The notes under the pieces were generated by a model, which was not told where the DNA came from, ran no database searches, and was given only the letters and a program-made list of their open reading frames with translations. Shown one piece after another: positions 28,461 to 37,668 of a DNA stretch of 64,000 bases. The first letter of the stretch is position 1; every line of letters starts with the position of its first letter. The position numbers and the translations under genes are program-made. The DNA lies in assembly GCF_018474025.1 (NCBI RefSeq), contig NZ_JAHCTA010000003.1, positions 391,875 to 455,874 on the forward strand. The letters are read 5' to 3'. Origin of the DNA: Alteromonas oceanisediminis. Its GTDB lineage: Bacteria > Pseudomonadota > Gammaproteobacteria > Enterobacterales > Alteromonadaceae.

Positions 28461-29800
28461 CGGATTGCAGGCAACTCGAAATAGGCAACGAGGCCACCTG
28501 CAGGGTGGTTGGTAATCGATATAGCCCCCCCGTGCATATCAATAATTCGTTTGCTAATGGCTAACCCAAGCCCCGAACCGGCGCTACCGTTTGCCGCGCC
28601 TCGCGCTTTATCACCCCGTACAAAAGGCGCAAACAGAGACTCTATTTCGTCTTCATCTATACCGGTGCCAAAATCCCGAACAGTGCAACAAATGACTTTA
28701 CGGCGTGCATCAATTGCAGTGCTAATCTCAATATTCGGACTGCCATATTTGAAGGCATTCTCAATTAAATTGTCGAGCACCCGTTTAATGGCTATCTTGC
28801 GGATTAACGTTTCAGGTAGTGGTGCCAAGTGCAACTGAATATGGTGGTTTTCTTCCACGTGCCTGACTTGTACCAATTCTTTGATTAATAAGTTGAGATC
28901 AATCGGCTCTCTTCGCTCGTTGGTGTCTTGCCGGGCGTAATCAATGAACTGATCGATAATGGCGTTCATATCTTCAATATCATGCACGATACCGTCCTTC
29001 ACCCACTCCTGCTCATCGGGCAGCATTTCTGTAGCCAATCGTATGCGAGTAAGCGGTGTACGTAAATCGTGAGAAATACCGGCTGTCATCAGGTTGCGAT
29101 CAGCCTCGAGTTGCTTGATACCTTTTGACATCCGGTTGAATGCTTGCGTCACTGCCATCATCTCACTCGTCCCATCTTCCCGGAGTGGTGCAGGAAATAT
29201 TCCCCGGCTCACATCCATAGCGGCAAGTTCCAGCGACTGTAATGGTCTGTTTAAGCGGCGCACAAACAGCCAGCCGCCCAATACGCTGAGCACGCCGATT
29301 ACGATGAGGTAAAACGTCAGCGGAGAAAAATCAGCTTCAGATAAACCACGCATGGGAAGCGCTATCCACGTATCAGGCGCAGTCGATGAGTTTATCCATA
29401 CAGTGTATGCATTCGCAGACAGACTTTGCACATCACGCGGGTCGGTAGTGCGCAGTCCCAAACGCACATCTGTCGATGCATTCAAACGCTTTGACACAGC
29501 GTTTGAAATAAACGCGTAAAACGTTGCATCGTTCAACCCATTTTCGATAGCCTGCTGAGGTGAAAAAAATTGGATACCGGTGAGTTGAGCGAATTCGTTG
29601 CGCTCACTTGCACTGCGTTGGTGAATATTTTCGTTGAGCAACACGCGAGCCTGATCAGCAATCAGTTCGTTGATCTGCTGATAACTGGGGCGGATGAAAT
29701 AATGCGTGACCAGCAGATAAGACACCATTTGGTTGATCAGCAAAACAATGCCTATCAGCAGCACCGTTTGCCCAAACGCACTTTTAGGAAATAGTCGCAT
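28457..29800 (-). CDS. envZ: Sensor histidine kinase EnvZ
   Basis: The 447-aa inner-membrane kinase partner of OmpR. It has two membrane helices (about 10-32 and 161-181) around a periplasmic domain, a HAMP linker, a dimerisation/phosphoacceptor domain with the phosphorylated His in [20 protein letters not shown] (near 245), and an ATPase domain with FGTGIDEDE and GSGLGLAI boxes. In E. coli EnvZ responds to osmolarity and acid and controls porins through OmpR. It starts 10 bp after the ompR stop. Its end overlaps the AhpD-like gene by 4 bp. Confidence 0.94.
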   Translation of the reverse strand: MRLFPKSAFGQTVLLIGIVLLINQMVSYLLVTHYFIRPSYQQINELIADQARVLLNENIHQRSASERNEFAQLTGIQFFSPQQAIENGLNDATFYAFISNAVSKRLNASTDVRLGLRTTDPRDVQSLSANAYTVWINSSTAPDTWIALPMRGLSEADFSPLTFYLIVIGVLSVLGGWLFVRRLNRPLQSLELAAMDVSRGIFPAPLREDGTSEMMAVTQAFNRMSKGIKQLEADRNLMTAGISHDLRTPLTRIRLATEMLPDEQEWVKDGIVHDIEDMNAIIDQFIDYARQDTNERREPIDLNLLIKELVQVRHVEENHHIQLHLAPLPETLIRKIAIKRVLDNLIENAFKYGSPNIEISTAIDARRKVICCTVRDFGTGIDEDEIESLFAPFVRGDKARGAANGSAGSGLGLAISKRIIDMHGGAISITNHPAGGLVAYFELPAIR

Positions 29801-29810
29801 TTATCAGCGC

Positions 29811-30542
29811 TTAGCCATCCCCGGGAACACTGCCATCAGGCACAAAAACATAACCCAGCCCCCACACCGTTTGTATGTAACGAGGGTTTGCAGGGTCGAC
29901 TTCAAGCATACGGCGTAGTCGCGAAACTTGCACATCAATACTGCGCTCCAAGGCACTGTAATCTCTGCCTCTAGCCAGATTCATCAGTTTGTCGCGTGAT
30001 AATGGCTCTCGCGGATGAGTCACCAACGACTTTAGCACCGCAAACTCACCACTGGTCAGGCTAATGGGCTTGCCATTGTCGGTCATTTCCCGCGTTGCAA
30101 GATTCAGTGCATAATGACCAAACTCTACCACCTGTTCCGACTGCGAAGGGGCACCGGGCGCTTCAATGACTTTGCGACGCAACACGGCTTTCGCTCGTGC
30201 GAGTAGCTCTCTTGGATTGAACGGTTTAGGCAGGTAATCATCTGCGCCCATTTCCAGGCCAATGATTCGGTCAACTTCATCGCCTTTGGCTGTCAGCATG
30301 ATGATGGGAATATCGTTGTCTTTCTGCCGTAGGCGCCGACAAATAGACAGGCCGTCTTCACCGGGTAACATCAAGTCGAGCACGATCAAGTGGAAATTCT
30401 CCCGCTCCAATAACCGATCCATTTGCTCCGCATTCGCGGCGGCCCGTACTTGATACCCTTGCTCTACCAAATAGCGCTCAAGCAACGAACGCAAGCGCAT
30501 ATCGTCATCCACCACCAATATTTTCGATGTTTCCTGACCCAT
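29811..30542 (-). CDS. ompR: Response regulator OmpR
   Basis: A 243-aa two-component regulator. The receiver domain has the acidic pair VVDDDMRLRSLLERYL, the phosphorylated Asp56 in LIVLDLMLPGEDGLSICRRL, and Lys in DDYLPKPFNPRELLAR. The C-terminal winged helix (about 140-240) ends with YIQTVWGLGYVFVPDGS. Sequence identity to enterobacterial OmpR is very high by eye. I start it at ATG 30542, which aligns with E. coli OmpR; ATG 30554 four codons upstream is also possible. It is cotranscribed with envZ. Confidence 0.95.
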   Translation of the reverse strand: MGQETSKILVVDDDMRLRSLLERYLVEQGYQVRAAANAEQMDRLLERENFHLIVLDLMLPGEDGLSICRRLRQKDNDIPIIMLTAKGDEVDRIIGLEMGADDYLPKPFNPRELLARAKAVLRRKVIEAPGAPSQSEQVVEFGHYALNLATREMTDNGKPISLTSGEFAVLKSLVTHPREPLSRDKLMNLARGRDYSALERSIDVQVSRLRRMLEVDPANPRYIQTVWGLGYVFVPDGSVPGDG

Positions 30543-30683
30543 AACTAAACTCATCTATTGCGATGTTTTCACTATAAATCAAAGGTATCAATAGCGACAG
30601 CACTGCCGCTCGGCAATCTCGATTTTGAATGTTACAAAGCGTTACAGCGCAACCTCACGTTTTTTGTCTGAGTCAGGTTCTGT

Positions 30684-31583
30684 TTACTCTTGCAACCAGT
30701 CGACCTGAAAACCTGCGCGGCGTTTTTTATCCAGAAGCTCTTCAATCAGTGGGGTCAAAATTAACTCCATGGCTAGGCCCATCTTTCCACCGGGCACAAC
30801 CAATGTATTGATACGCGACATAAAAGCGCCATCAATCATCTGTAGCAAATACGGGAAGTTAACGTTTTTCATTTCACGACGGAACCTCACCACCACAAAA
30901 CTTTCATCCTGGCTCGGGATCTCGCGCGCGCTAAATGGGTTTGAGGTATCTACCGTGGGTACCCGTTGGAAATTGACATGCGTGCGAGAAAATTGCGGCG
31001 TAATGTAATGGAAGTAGTCATCCAGACTGCGCACGATGCTGCTCATCACCGCCTCGCGCGAATGCCCTCGGTCAGTGGTATCGCGCACAATCTTTTGTAT
31101 CCACTCCAGATTTACGATTGGCACCATTCCCACTAACAGATCAACGTGTTTTGCCACGTCTGCGTCGTCGGTAGCAACGCCGCCGTGTAACCCTTCGTAA
31201 AACAACAAATCCGTATTTTCTGGTAGCGCCTGCCACGGCGTGAAAGTGCCGGGCATCTGATTGAAAGGTACCGCCTCGTCAAACGTGTGCAAATATTGCC
31301 TGAACTGGCCTTGTCCGGTTTCCCCATAATCTTTAAACAAGGATTCAAGCAAAACAAAATCGTTTGCCTTGGGGCCAAAGTAACTAATATGACGCCCCTG
31401 TTCCTGCGCTTTGCGGATCTCAACTTCCATTTCAGGGCGCGTAAACCGGTGGAAACTGTCGCCGCCGACAACCGCGGCATTGATGTCGAGATTGCGAAAT
31501 ATATGACGGATTGCATTGGTGGTTGTTGTGGTGCCTGCACCAGAAGAACCGGTAATTGCAATGATGGGGTGTTTTACCGACAT
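30684..31583 (-). CDS. Phosphoribulokinase-like P-loop kinase
   Basis: A 299-aa member of the class I phosphoribulokinase family. The P-loop is GSSGAGTTTTT (about 11-21), followed by DSFHRFTRPEME and LLFYEGLHGG, all typical of PRK. Similar genes (prkB type) occur in many non-photosynthetic gammaproteobacteria near crp, where the role is unresolved. No RubisCO or other Calvin-cycle gene is in the window, so the name does not imply carbon fixation. I chose ATG 31583, as the upstream TTG frame adds only six residues. It lies alone between ompR-envZ and the exporter operon. Confidence 0.88.
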   Translation of the reverse strand: MSVKHPIIAITGSSGAGTTTTTNAIRHIFRNLDINAAVVGGDSFHRFTRPEMEVEIRKAQEQGRHISYFGPKANDFVLLESLFKDYGETGQGQFRQYLHTFDEAVPFNQMPGTFTPWQALPENTDLLFYEGLHGGVATDDADVAKHVDLLVGMVPIVNLEWIQKIVRDTTDRGHSREAVMSSIVRSLDDYFHYITPQFSRTHVNFQRVPTVDTSNPFSAREIPSQDESFVVVRFRREMKNVNFPYLLQMIDGAFMSRINTLVVPGGKMGLAMELILTPLIEELLDKKRRAGFQVDWLQE

Positions 31584-31665
31584 AGCGCTCGAGGGTAGCA
31601 AAATGGGACACTAGTTATATGCAAGCGAACGGCGATGGTCAAGCTATTTGGTGCTTAAACTCAAC

Positions 31666-32556
31666 TTACTGACTGGTCGAGTCATCGCCTTTTGCCGTCA
31701 TTCCTGCCAATCCATTCGGTTTCAGCACCTCCTCTCGATAGAAACTAATAAAACTGGGTTTGCCTCGTTCCTCACTCCACCATGTTGTCATCGCGCGTTG
31801 ATATTCCGGTTGAGCCACCAACCGATGCAAAGCTGCGTTAACCCGTTCAATCACTTGCTGTCCCCATGGGGTGTCTGGACAAGCAACATGCCCAATGGCG
31901 TATTCGGGAATGCCAGCGATAGGCAGCGCGACTAACTGCTCAGATGGCGAGTGCAACAGGTTGAACAGATTGAGTTCAAAAGGATACGCAACACTTGCAT
32001 CCACTCTACGTTTAATAATCAGTTCAAAAAGTTTGTCGTTACGCTCCACGGTCATCAGTAACACACTGCGTACAGGAACTTTCGCCAGCACACTGTCTAG
32101 TTTCCCATACGAACGTCCATTGATAAGGGCTAAGCTGATGTCATGCTGAAGTAACGCATCTACAGAGACAGGCGGCTTCAATTGATACTCTTGTTGTGCC
32201 GCCTCGGTCAGAATCAGGCGATTGGCTGGCGTAAAGAATGCGGGGTGGGAGAACACAGCGTAAGTTTCGCGTTCGGCGGTTTTAAATAGCGCGGGATGAC
32301 ACGCTTGTTTGCCCAACCGAATGTCATACATTGCACGCGCCTGCGTGGTCAACGGTTGGAGATGCTCATATTCCGGTAATTCTGCGATAATCATGGCCAA
32401 GAGCGCATCAATAAAACCTTGACCTTTTAGCTCCCCCGTTTTCATGTAAAGAGGCGGAACATGAAAGGTTTGCCAGCGGATAGTGTTACCCTGACTCAAT
32501 ACGTTAGACGAGTAGCCCAGTGCTACAGTGATGATAACCGCTGTAAAGATGCGCAC
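31666..32556 (-). CDS. Periplasmic solute-binding-like protein (family 3 / TIGR02285-like)
   Basis: A 296-aa exported protein with signal peptide (about 1-21) and a type II periplasmic binding fold similar to amino-acid binding proteins (SBP_bac_3). IRWQTFHVPPLYMKTGELKGQGFID opens the mature domain in the way TIGR02285-type proteins do. The start is GTG 32556 with AAGGA 6 nt upstream. It begins 30 bp after the MacB-like permease stop on the same strand, so it may be the last gene of the exporter operon. It could sense or present a substrate, but such proteins often act independently of an importer. Ligand unknown. Confidence 0.78.
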   Translation of the reverse strand: MRIFTAVIITVALGYSSNVLSQGNTIRWQTFHVPPLYMKTGELKGQGFIDALLAMIIAELPEYEHLQPLTTQARAMYDIRLGKQACHPALFKTAERETYAVFSHPAFFTPANRLILTEAAQQEYQLKPPVSVDALLQHDISLALINGRSYGKLDSVLAKVPVRSVLLMTVERNDKLFELIIKRRVDASVAYPFELNLFNLLHSPSEQLVALPIAGIPEYAIGHVACPDTPWGQQVIERVNAALHRLVAQPEYQRAMTTWWSEERGKPSFISFYREEVLKPNGLAGMTAKGDDSTSQ

Positions 32557-32586
32557 AATAATCCTTATCGATACAGAAATGTTGGT

Positions 32587-33828
32587 TTAGTCGCTGTGTA
32601 ATGCATCAATCGGGTTGAGTTTAGAGGCTTTTATGGCAGGAAATACTCCAAAACCTACGCCAACCAGCATGCAAATCACAAGTGACAAAACAATCGCCAA
32701 GATCGACCAGATCACCGCCCACCCACTGTAAAATCCAATCAATTCTGAGAGCGCTAATCCAAACACGACACCCAAAACGCCACCCAGCGCCGAAATCGTA
32801 AAACTTTCCGCCAGAAATTGAAGCCTGATATCTCGTTGAGTCGCCCCTACCGCCCGCAGCAAACCAATCTCTTTGGTTCGTTCAAGGACGTTCGCGAGCA
32901 TGATATTCATGATACCGATTCCACCAACCAGCAGTGAAATGCCGGCGACACAAGCCATCACGATATTAAATATAGCTTGCGTTTGCGCTTGTTGCTCAAG
33001 AAGTGCAGCCGGCACGATTAATTGATAGTCATCTACTTCGCCATGCCGTAAACGCATCAACTGATCAACGGCCTGCGCTGCCGCACGAGGATCAAAGCCC
33101 TCTTTAACACCTAATTTAACAACATCCAGTTCACTGGCCAGCGTATCTCGCTTCAGTTTGTGTTCTGTCGTCGCGATGGGAATAAACACCCGATACTGAT
33201 CCCCACCAATCTTGACGCCTTGAAACTCGTCCTTTGTGTTGGCTGGTGCGTCGAGAATACCAACCACTCGTAGCCACAAATGATTGACTTTGATGAGGCC
33301 GCCTAACGCTGCGCTGGCCTGCCCAAACAACTCCGTTGCCGCATCGCTGCCTAAAACGGCAACTTGTGCAAGGCGGCGGTTATCATCTTCGGTTAAATAG
33401 CGTCCTTCCGCGAGCGCTAGACTTGCATGCTCAAAGTAGCTGGTTGTCACGCCAAATACTTGTGCACTGGACTTACCCCTATCGCTATAAAGCGCGTGTA
33501 CTTTGACTCCTTTTGAAGCGCTGTAATCTTGAATAAATGGCAGTGTTTGTAGAGCGGCATTAACATCACCCATGGATAACCCAAGACTTTGCTCGCGGAT
33601 TTCGCGCAACTGCTCGGCGCTACCATCATTACTCTCAATGATCAGATTGTTGACGCCCATGGAATTGATCATTTGCAGGGCTTCGCGTTCTGCGCCAGCG
33701 CCAATGTTCAACATGGCAATCACCGCCCCGACACCAAAAATCATGCCCAGTAGGGTCAAAAATGTGCGTAATTTTTGTGCCGCAAGCTCGTTTATCGCAT
33801 CTTTTAACAGGGTGATGTACAAATTCAT
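32587..33828 (-). CDS. MacB/FtsX-type ABC transporter permease
   Basis: A 413-aa inner-membrane permease of the MacB/LolE type VII ABC class. One helix at about 20-42 (TFLTLLGMIFGVGAVIAML) is followed by a large periplasmic MacB_PCD domain (about 45-270), then three C-terminal helices in the FtsX domain (IGIMNIMLANVLERTKEIGLLRAVGA is the hallmark coupling segment). The ATPase is encoded separately four genes upstream. The start overlaps the stop of the third adaptor gene as ATGA. Proteins of this class drive extrusion of periplasmic substrates through a TolC-type channel; no channel gene is present here. Confidence 0.92.
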   Translation of the reverse strand: MNLYITLLKDAINELAAQKLRTFLTLLGMIFGVGAVIAMLNIGAGAEREALQMINSMGVNNLIIESNDGSAEQLREIREQSLGLSMGDVNAALQTLPFIQDYSASKGVKVHALYSDRGKSSAQVFGVTTSYFEHASLALAEGRYLTEDDNRRLAQVAVLGSDAATELFGQASAALGGLIKVNHLWLRVVGILDAPANTKDEFQGVKIGGDQYRVFIPIATTEHKLKRDTLASELDVVKLGVKEGFDPRAAAQAVDQLMRLRHGEVDDYQLIVPAALLEQQAQTQAIFNIVMACVAGISLLVGGIGIMNIMLANVLERTKEIGLLRAVGATQRDIRLQFLAESFTISALGGVLGVVFGLALSELIGFYSGWAVIWSILAIVLSLVICMLVGVGFGVFPAIKASKLNPIDALHSD

Positions 33829-35015
33829 ACGCTAACCTCGGGTGGACTCAAAGCCACCTCTTCGCCCTCGATCAAGCCGTCAGTGATCTCCACGAAAAAT
33901 AGATTTTTGTCACCGGTAGTTACTGTGCGGCGCTCCCACCCGGTCAGCGTTTTTACGTACACGTAGCTCGCTTGTAAATCATGACTGAGCGCTTGAAGCG
34001 GTATCTGTAGCGCAGTTTCTTTTAATTGTGAGGTAATCGTGGCGGATAGCTTGCTGCCCGGTTTCATCAGATCAGGGCGCTGCTGGTCAAACGCAAACAC
34101 GACTTCATAATACGTCACTGGCGAGCCACGTTCGATAGAACGCGGAAAGCCAGCCACTTCCTTAACATAGCCCGTTAACGGGGTTTGAGGAAACGCATCT
34201 AATGAGAATGCCACCGGCAATCCGGTGACCAGACCAATAGCGTCTCGCGACAACACATAGGCTGTCGCCTGCATTTCATCTAGATTGGGAATCTGCGCAA
34301 TTGGCCGGCCCGGAAACACAGTTTGGCCCACACTTGGTTTCTCGCCACGGCGATCTTTTTCATAAGTGATGAGACCATCATTTGGCGCGTAAACCTGCAA
34401 CTGCGAAAGTGCCTCCTGATGTCGCTTGTACTTCACTTCATGACTGTCACGTTTGATATCAAGTACTGCCATTTCACTGGCATTTTGCTCGACGACGCTG
34501 CCTTCTTTCCAATCGAGGAAAGTGTCTTTGGCTTGCAAAAAGTCGCGATTCTGGAGTGTCTCGATAATTTCTAACTTGCTGTAGACGCGCACATCATCAA
34601 TCGCAAAACGGTCAACAAAATCGAACTCATGTGACACAAATCCCTGCTCCGACAAAATTTCGTTAACCTGCTTGTTCTGTGCGGCTAAGCTCTGAGCAAT
34701 GTCTTGCTCAATCATTTGCATTTCAAGCTGCTCTTCACGGCTATCCATCATGATCCGCTCACCGTCAAAACGGGCTATCACATCACCTTTTTTCACTTCA
34801 CTATTCTCTGGCGCCAGCCACTCGATAGTCATTGGCTGGCGGCCCGGCGTCATTACGCGCTGGGCCTGCGCCGCTTCCACTTCGCCAAACGCCTGCATAG
34901 TGACAACCAAAGGCTTTTTCTCGACAGTAAACACGGGGGCAGACACTGGCTCATCGGAACAGGCCACCATCATCATGAACGCGCTTAATAAAGCGGCTTT
35001 ACAGTAATTCGACAT
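33825..35015 (-). CDS. HlyD/MacA-type adaptor, predicted lipoprotein (third of three)
   Basis: A 396-aa periplasmic adaptor. The N-terminus has a lipobox (MMMVACSDEP), so Cys19 is likely lipidated. The barrel-sandwich halves are near 45-80 (GDVIARFDGERIMMD) and 210-240 (YAPNDGLITYEKDRRGEKPSVGQTVF), with a helical hairpin between and membrane-proximal beta domains after. It overlaps the previous adaptor by 17 bp and the permease by 4 bp. MacA-like proteins stimulate MacB and connect it to the outer-membrane channel. It is the most MacA-like of the three, being the longest and ending with a complete C-terminal domain. Confidence 0.88.
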   Translation of the reverse strand: MSNYCKAALLSAFMMMVACSDEPVSAPVFTVEKKPLVVTMQAFGEVEAAQAQRVMTPGRQPMTIEWLAPENSEVKKGDVIARFDGERIMMDSREEQLEMQMIEQDIAQSLAAQNKQVNEILSEQGFVSHEFDFVDRFAIDDVRVYSKLEIIETLQNRDFLQAKDTFLDWKEGSVVEQNASEMAVLDIKRDSHEVKYKRHQEALSQLQVYAPNDGLITYEKDRRGEKPSVGQTVFPGRPIAQIPNLDEMQATAYVLSRDAIGLVTGLPVAFSLDAFPQTPLTGYVKEVAGFPRSIERGSPVTYYEVVFAFDQQRPDLMKPGSKLSATITSQLKETALQIPLQALSHDLQASYVYVKTLTGWERRTVTTGDKNLFFVEITDGLIEGEEVALSPPEVSV

Positions 35016-35964
35016 TCGCTTTCATTCCTGGACGCATAATCGCGTTATCGATTTGATCAAGCGTGACATACGCATCCACAACCACTTTCAAATCCCATTG
35101 AGATTTAACGCGATAGGTTTTCCCCATGTCTGTAATCACGCCACTGAAGGCGCGTTCAGGGTGATCATCTAACACTACCCGTACCTGTTGCCCAGTTGTC
35201 ACTTTGGCAGAATCAGACTCATCCACTTCCACTTTCACCGCAATCTGTTGCAATGAAGGTAAGTTCATCAGTGAGCGGCCCATGTAAACCGTTTCACCTA
35301 CAGCGGGTTTATTGTCTTCCCAATCTGCTACATACAACACCATGCCATCGGCAGGTGCATAAATTTCAAGCTTGGCGATACTATCTTCAAACTCTTTCAC
35401 GCGTGCTTGGGCATTGGCCACTCTGGCATCCTGTACGTCTAAATCCAGTGCCGCCGCAGCCTTATGCTGTGTCAGTTTTTGTTCCGCCTGACGCAGTAGC
35501 GCTGTGGTGATTTTAAGCTCGGCTAGCTGCTTTTTGCGTTCGATCTCAGATCGTGATGTGTCGGTAATTTCCACTTTGCGCTGAGCGATGTCGCGGTTTT
35601 TCCTAGCTTCAGCGACGGCCAGTATGCGGTCTTGCTGCACTGCCTCATTGCGTAATACTGATTTTTCGCGCTGCTTAATCGCAGCATCCAGATCGCTCTG
35701 TCGCCCAATCAAGTCGTTGCGCAGGCTCTGCCCATCAAATCGAACCAGTAAATCACCTTGCTGAACCACGGCGTTTTCTTTCGCAAGATATTCTATTTTG
35801 AACTGCCACATCCGCCTGATATTCGGTGGGCCTATGGTAATTTCTTGCCGGCTGATCAATTCTGCCGGAGCCACCAGCACTTCAGCTTCCGCAGCAAACA
35901 CATACGTAGGAGCCGCTAAAAGCAGGGATACCAGAGCCGCATACACACAAGCATTACGCTTCAT
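34999..35964 (-). CDS. HlyD-family periplasmic adaptor (second of three)
   Basis: A 321-aa exported adaptor with signal peptide (about 1-24, TYVFAAEAE). The first half of the lipoyl/barrel-sandwich domain carries GDLLVRFDGQSLRND. A long alpha-helical hairpin follows (about 80-195, rich in Lys, Glu, Ala and Gln), then the second half IYAPADGMVLYVADW. It ends shortly after the beta-barrel domain (IMRPGMKANVELL), so the C-terminal membrane-proximal domain of MacA is missing or short. It overlaps both neighbours (11 and 17 bp). A role as an extra adaptor subunit is inferred. Confidence 0.85.
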   Translation of the reverse strand: MKRNACVYAALVSLLLAAPTYVFAAEAEVLVAPAELISRQEITIGPPNIRRMWQFKIEYLAKENAVVQQGDLLVRFDGQSLRNDLIGRQSDLDAAIKQREKSVLRNEAVQQDRILAVAEARKNRDIAQRKVEITDTSRSEIERKKQLAELKITTALLRQAEQKLTQHKAAAALDLDVQDARVANAQARVKEFEDSIAKLEIYAPADGMVLYVADWEDNKPAVGETVYMGRSLMNLPSLQQIAVKVEVDESDSAKVTTGQQVRVVLDDHPERAFSGVITDMGKTYRVKSQWDLKVVVDAYVTLDQIDNAIMRPGMKANVELL

Positions 35965-36922
35965 CCGTTATCACCTCAATTCTTACACTCATACCGGGCA
36001 ACATGTCGATATCAGGCGTTTGCAAAAAATGAAACACTAAAGGCACGTACACGCTGTTGCTCCACTGTGGCTGCTTCTCTGACTGCGTTGATTTTTTGCT
36101 TAGACGTGCAGTAAAGCGTTTGTCGGGGTAGGCGTCGAACACAACGCTAACCTGTTCACCTTCATCAATACTCAGTGCATCAATTTCATGCACGTAGCTT
36201 TCAATCTGGAAATCATCGATTGCCTGCACATCCATGATTTGCCACGCCGCTTGCACATTGATCCCCGCATCAAGCTTTTCCCCACTCCATGGATGCATGG
36301 CGTAGTTTACTGGGCCGTTGTACTGGGATGTTACCGTCATTTGAGTAAGCTGGCGTTGTTGGAATGCGATTTCTTCGCGCAGTTTGGTGAGCTCCAGCAG
36401 CTTTTTCTGAACACCAGTCGAAAGGGCTTGCCGCGCCAGCTTCAGTGCCTCCTGAGCTTTAAACAGCTCGAACAGTCGACGTTGCAACGTCAGTTCGTAC
36501 TGGCCTTTATCGTATTGACTGACCTGCCCTTCTGGCACACTGGCTTCAATTTTGGCTTGCTCGACGCGCATACCCGCCACGGTGAAAGCGCCCTCAGCTT
36601 CCAGCACAGCCTGTTCCAATGTCATGCGTTCCTGCTTGAGTTCCAATGCGAGCGTTTCAGCACGTTCAAGGTTGATATCCAACTGACTCTGCACGGTAGA
36701 ACCATCGAAAGTGACAATAGGATCGCCTTCATTCACCACCTCACCCTCTTCTTCCATCCACTGAATTTGAATTTGCCAACGATTGGTGCGAGGTGCGGTG
36801 ACAATTTGTTTTTGCGCAGAACTGATCTTACCGGTGAGGAGTAACATTGGCTGAGCCGCCGCTGGCTTAGCATGCAGCACGATCAGAAATGCAACAGCCA
36901 GTGAAATAATGTATTTAAACAT
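35954..36922 (-). CDS. HlyD-family periplasmic adaptor (first of three)
   Basis: A 322-aa exported adaptor with signal peptide (about 1-23, LHAKPAAAQP). It has the same plan as the next gene: GDPIVTFDGSTVQSQ in the first barrel-sandwich half, a long helical hairpin at about 75-185, then YNGPVNYAMHPWSGEKLDAG and a beta-barrel ending DMLPGMSVRIEVI. The frame is open five codons upstream to 36937, but ATG 36922 sits across the ATPase stop (ATGTTTAA) with GGGAA upstream and gives a normal signal peptide. It overlaps the next gene by 11 bp. Confidence 0.85.
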   Translation of the reverse strand: MFKYIISLAVAFLIVLHAKPAAAQPMLLLTGKISSAQKQIVTAPRTNRWQIQIQWMEEEGEVVNEGDPIVTFDGSTVQSQLDINLERAETLALELKQERMTLEQAVLEAEGAFTVAGMRVEQAKIEASVPEGQVSQYDKGQYELTLQRRLFELFKAQEALKLARQALSTGVQKKLLELTKLREEIAFQQRQLTQMTVTSQYNGPVNYAMHPWSGEKLDAGINVQAAWQIMDVQAIDDFQIESYVHEIDALSIDEGEQVSVVFDAYPDKRFTARLSKKSTQSEKQPQWSNSVYVPLVFHFLQTPDIDMLPGMSVRIEVITDEA

Positions 36923-37580
36923 GCTGCACATTCCCATCTTTCATGCGCACAGTACGTTGTGCATACGCGGCGATATCGTCTTCATGTGTCACCATGACTA
37001 TTGTCTGGCCTTGTTGATGAAGTTCGGTGAGGAGCTGCATAATTTCGACAGACGTTTTGCTGTCGAGGTTACCGGTTGGTTCGTCGGCTAAAATAACACT
37101 GGGTTGATTGATCAGCGCGCGCGCAATCGCAACCCGTTGGCGCTGCCCTCCCGACATTTCAAAAGGCCGGTGACGTTTGCGGTGAGAAAGACCCACGCGC
37201 TCAATGAGTTTGTCGGCGCGGGCGAGCGCGTGTTCATCGGCTCCATGCGCATAACGCAGGGGCAGTAGAATGTTATCCAACGCAGATAATTTGGGGAGCA
37301 GATGAAAGGTTTGAAAAATGAAGCCAATTTTCTGATTGCGGATGGAGGACAAGGTGTCGTCATCCAGTAACGCGATATTCTCGCCGTCCAGAAAATATTC
37401 GCCAGCATCTGGGGTGTCCAGACACCCTAGCACATTCATCAAGGTCGATTTGCCCGATCCTGAACTGCCCATGATGGCAACAAATTCATTCTGATTTATC
37501 GATAGCGAGACGCCGTTAAGCGCAACGACTACGTCGTCACCATTTTGAAATTGCCTACGAATTTCGACCAGTTCAAGCAT
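36915..37580 (-). CDS. MacB/LolD-type ABC transporter ATP-binding protein
   Basis: A 221-aa ABC ATPase of the LolD/MacB/FtsE subgroup. Walker A is GSSGSGKS near 40, Q-loop in GFIFQTFHLLP, signature MSGGQRQRVAIARAL, Walker B VILADEPTGNLD, and H-loop MVTHEDD. It is the first gene of a five- or six-gene cassette with three adaptors and one permease. I chose ATG 37580 because it aligns with family members; a TTG at 37595 is closer to a GGAAAG site and cannot be excluded. Energises export by the downstream permease (inference from synteny and family). Confidence 0.92.
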   Translation of the reverse strand: MLELVEIRRQFQNGDDVVVALNGVSLSINQNEFVAIMGSSGSGKSTLMNVLGCLDTPDAGEYFLDGENIALLDDDTLSSIRNQKIGFIFQTFHLLPKLSALDNILLPLRYAHGADEHALARADKLIERVGLSHRKRHRPFEMSGGQRQRVAIARALINQPSVILADEPTGNLDSKTSVEIMQLLTELHQQGQTIVMVTHEDDIAAYAQRTVRMKDGNVQHV

Positions 37581-37643
37581 AGCGGTTAACCACAACTTTC
37601 CTTAGTAAGGTGTGTTGCTATTAACCGCCATACGATACATAAA

Positions 37644-37668
37644 TGCAAGTCGCTACGCGACTAATGCA
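37644..37668 (-). terminator. Hairpin after purD, possible terminator
   Basis: Arms AGTCGC/GCGACT (37648-37653, 37657-37662) with a 3-nt loop are extended by TGCA/TGCA on the outside. It begins directly after the purD stop. On the minus strand it is followed by TTTATGTATC, a weak T-tract, so termination is uncertain. Confidence 0.4.

Noticed and set aside
30684..31583. Considered as evidence for autotrophy
   Set aside because: No Calvin-cycle genes are visible, and the family is common in heterotrophs.
36188..36844. 218-codon plus-strand frame opposite the first adaptor gene
   Set aside because: It is antisense to a well-supported adaptor with clear motifs; the translation has no domain and reflects codon bias of the complementary strand.
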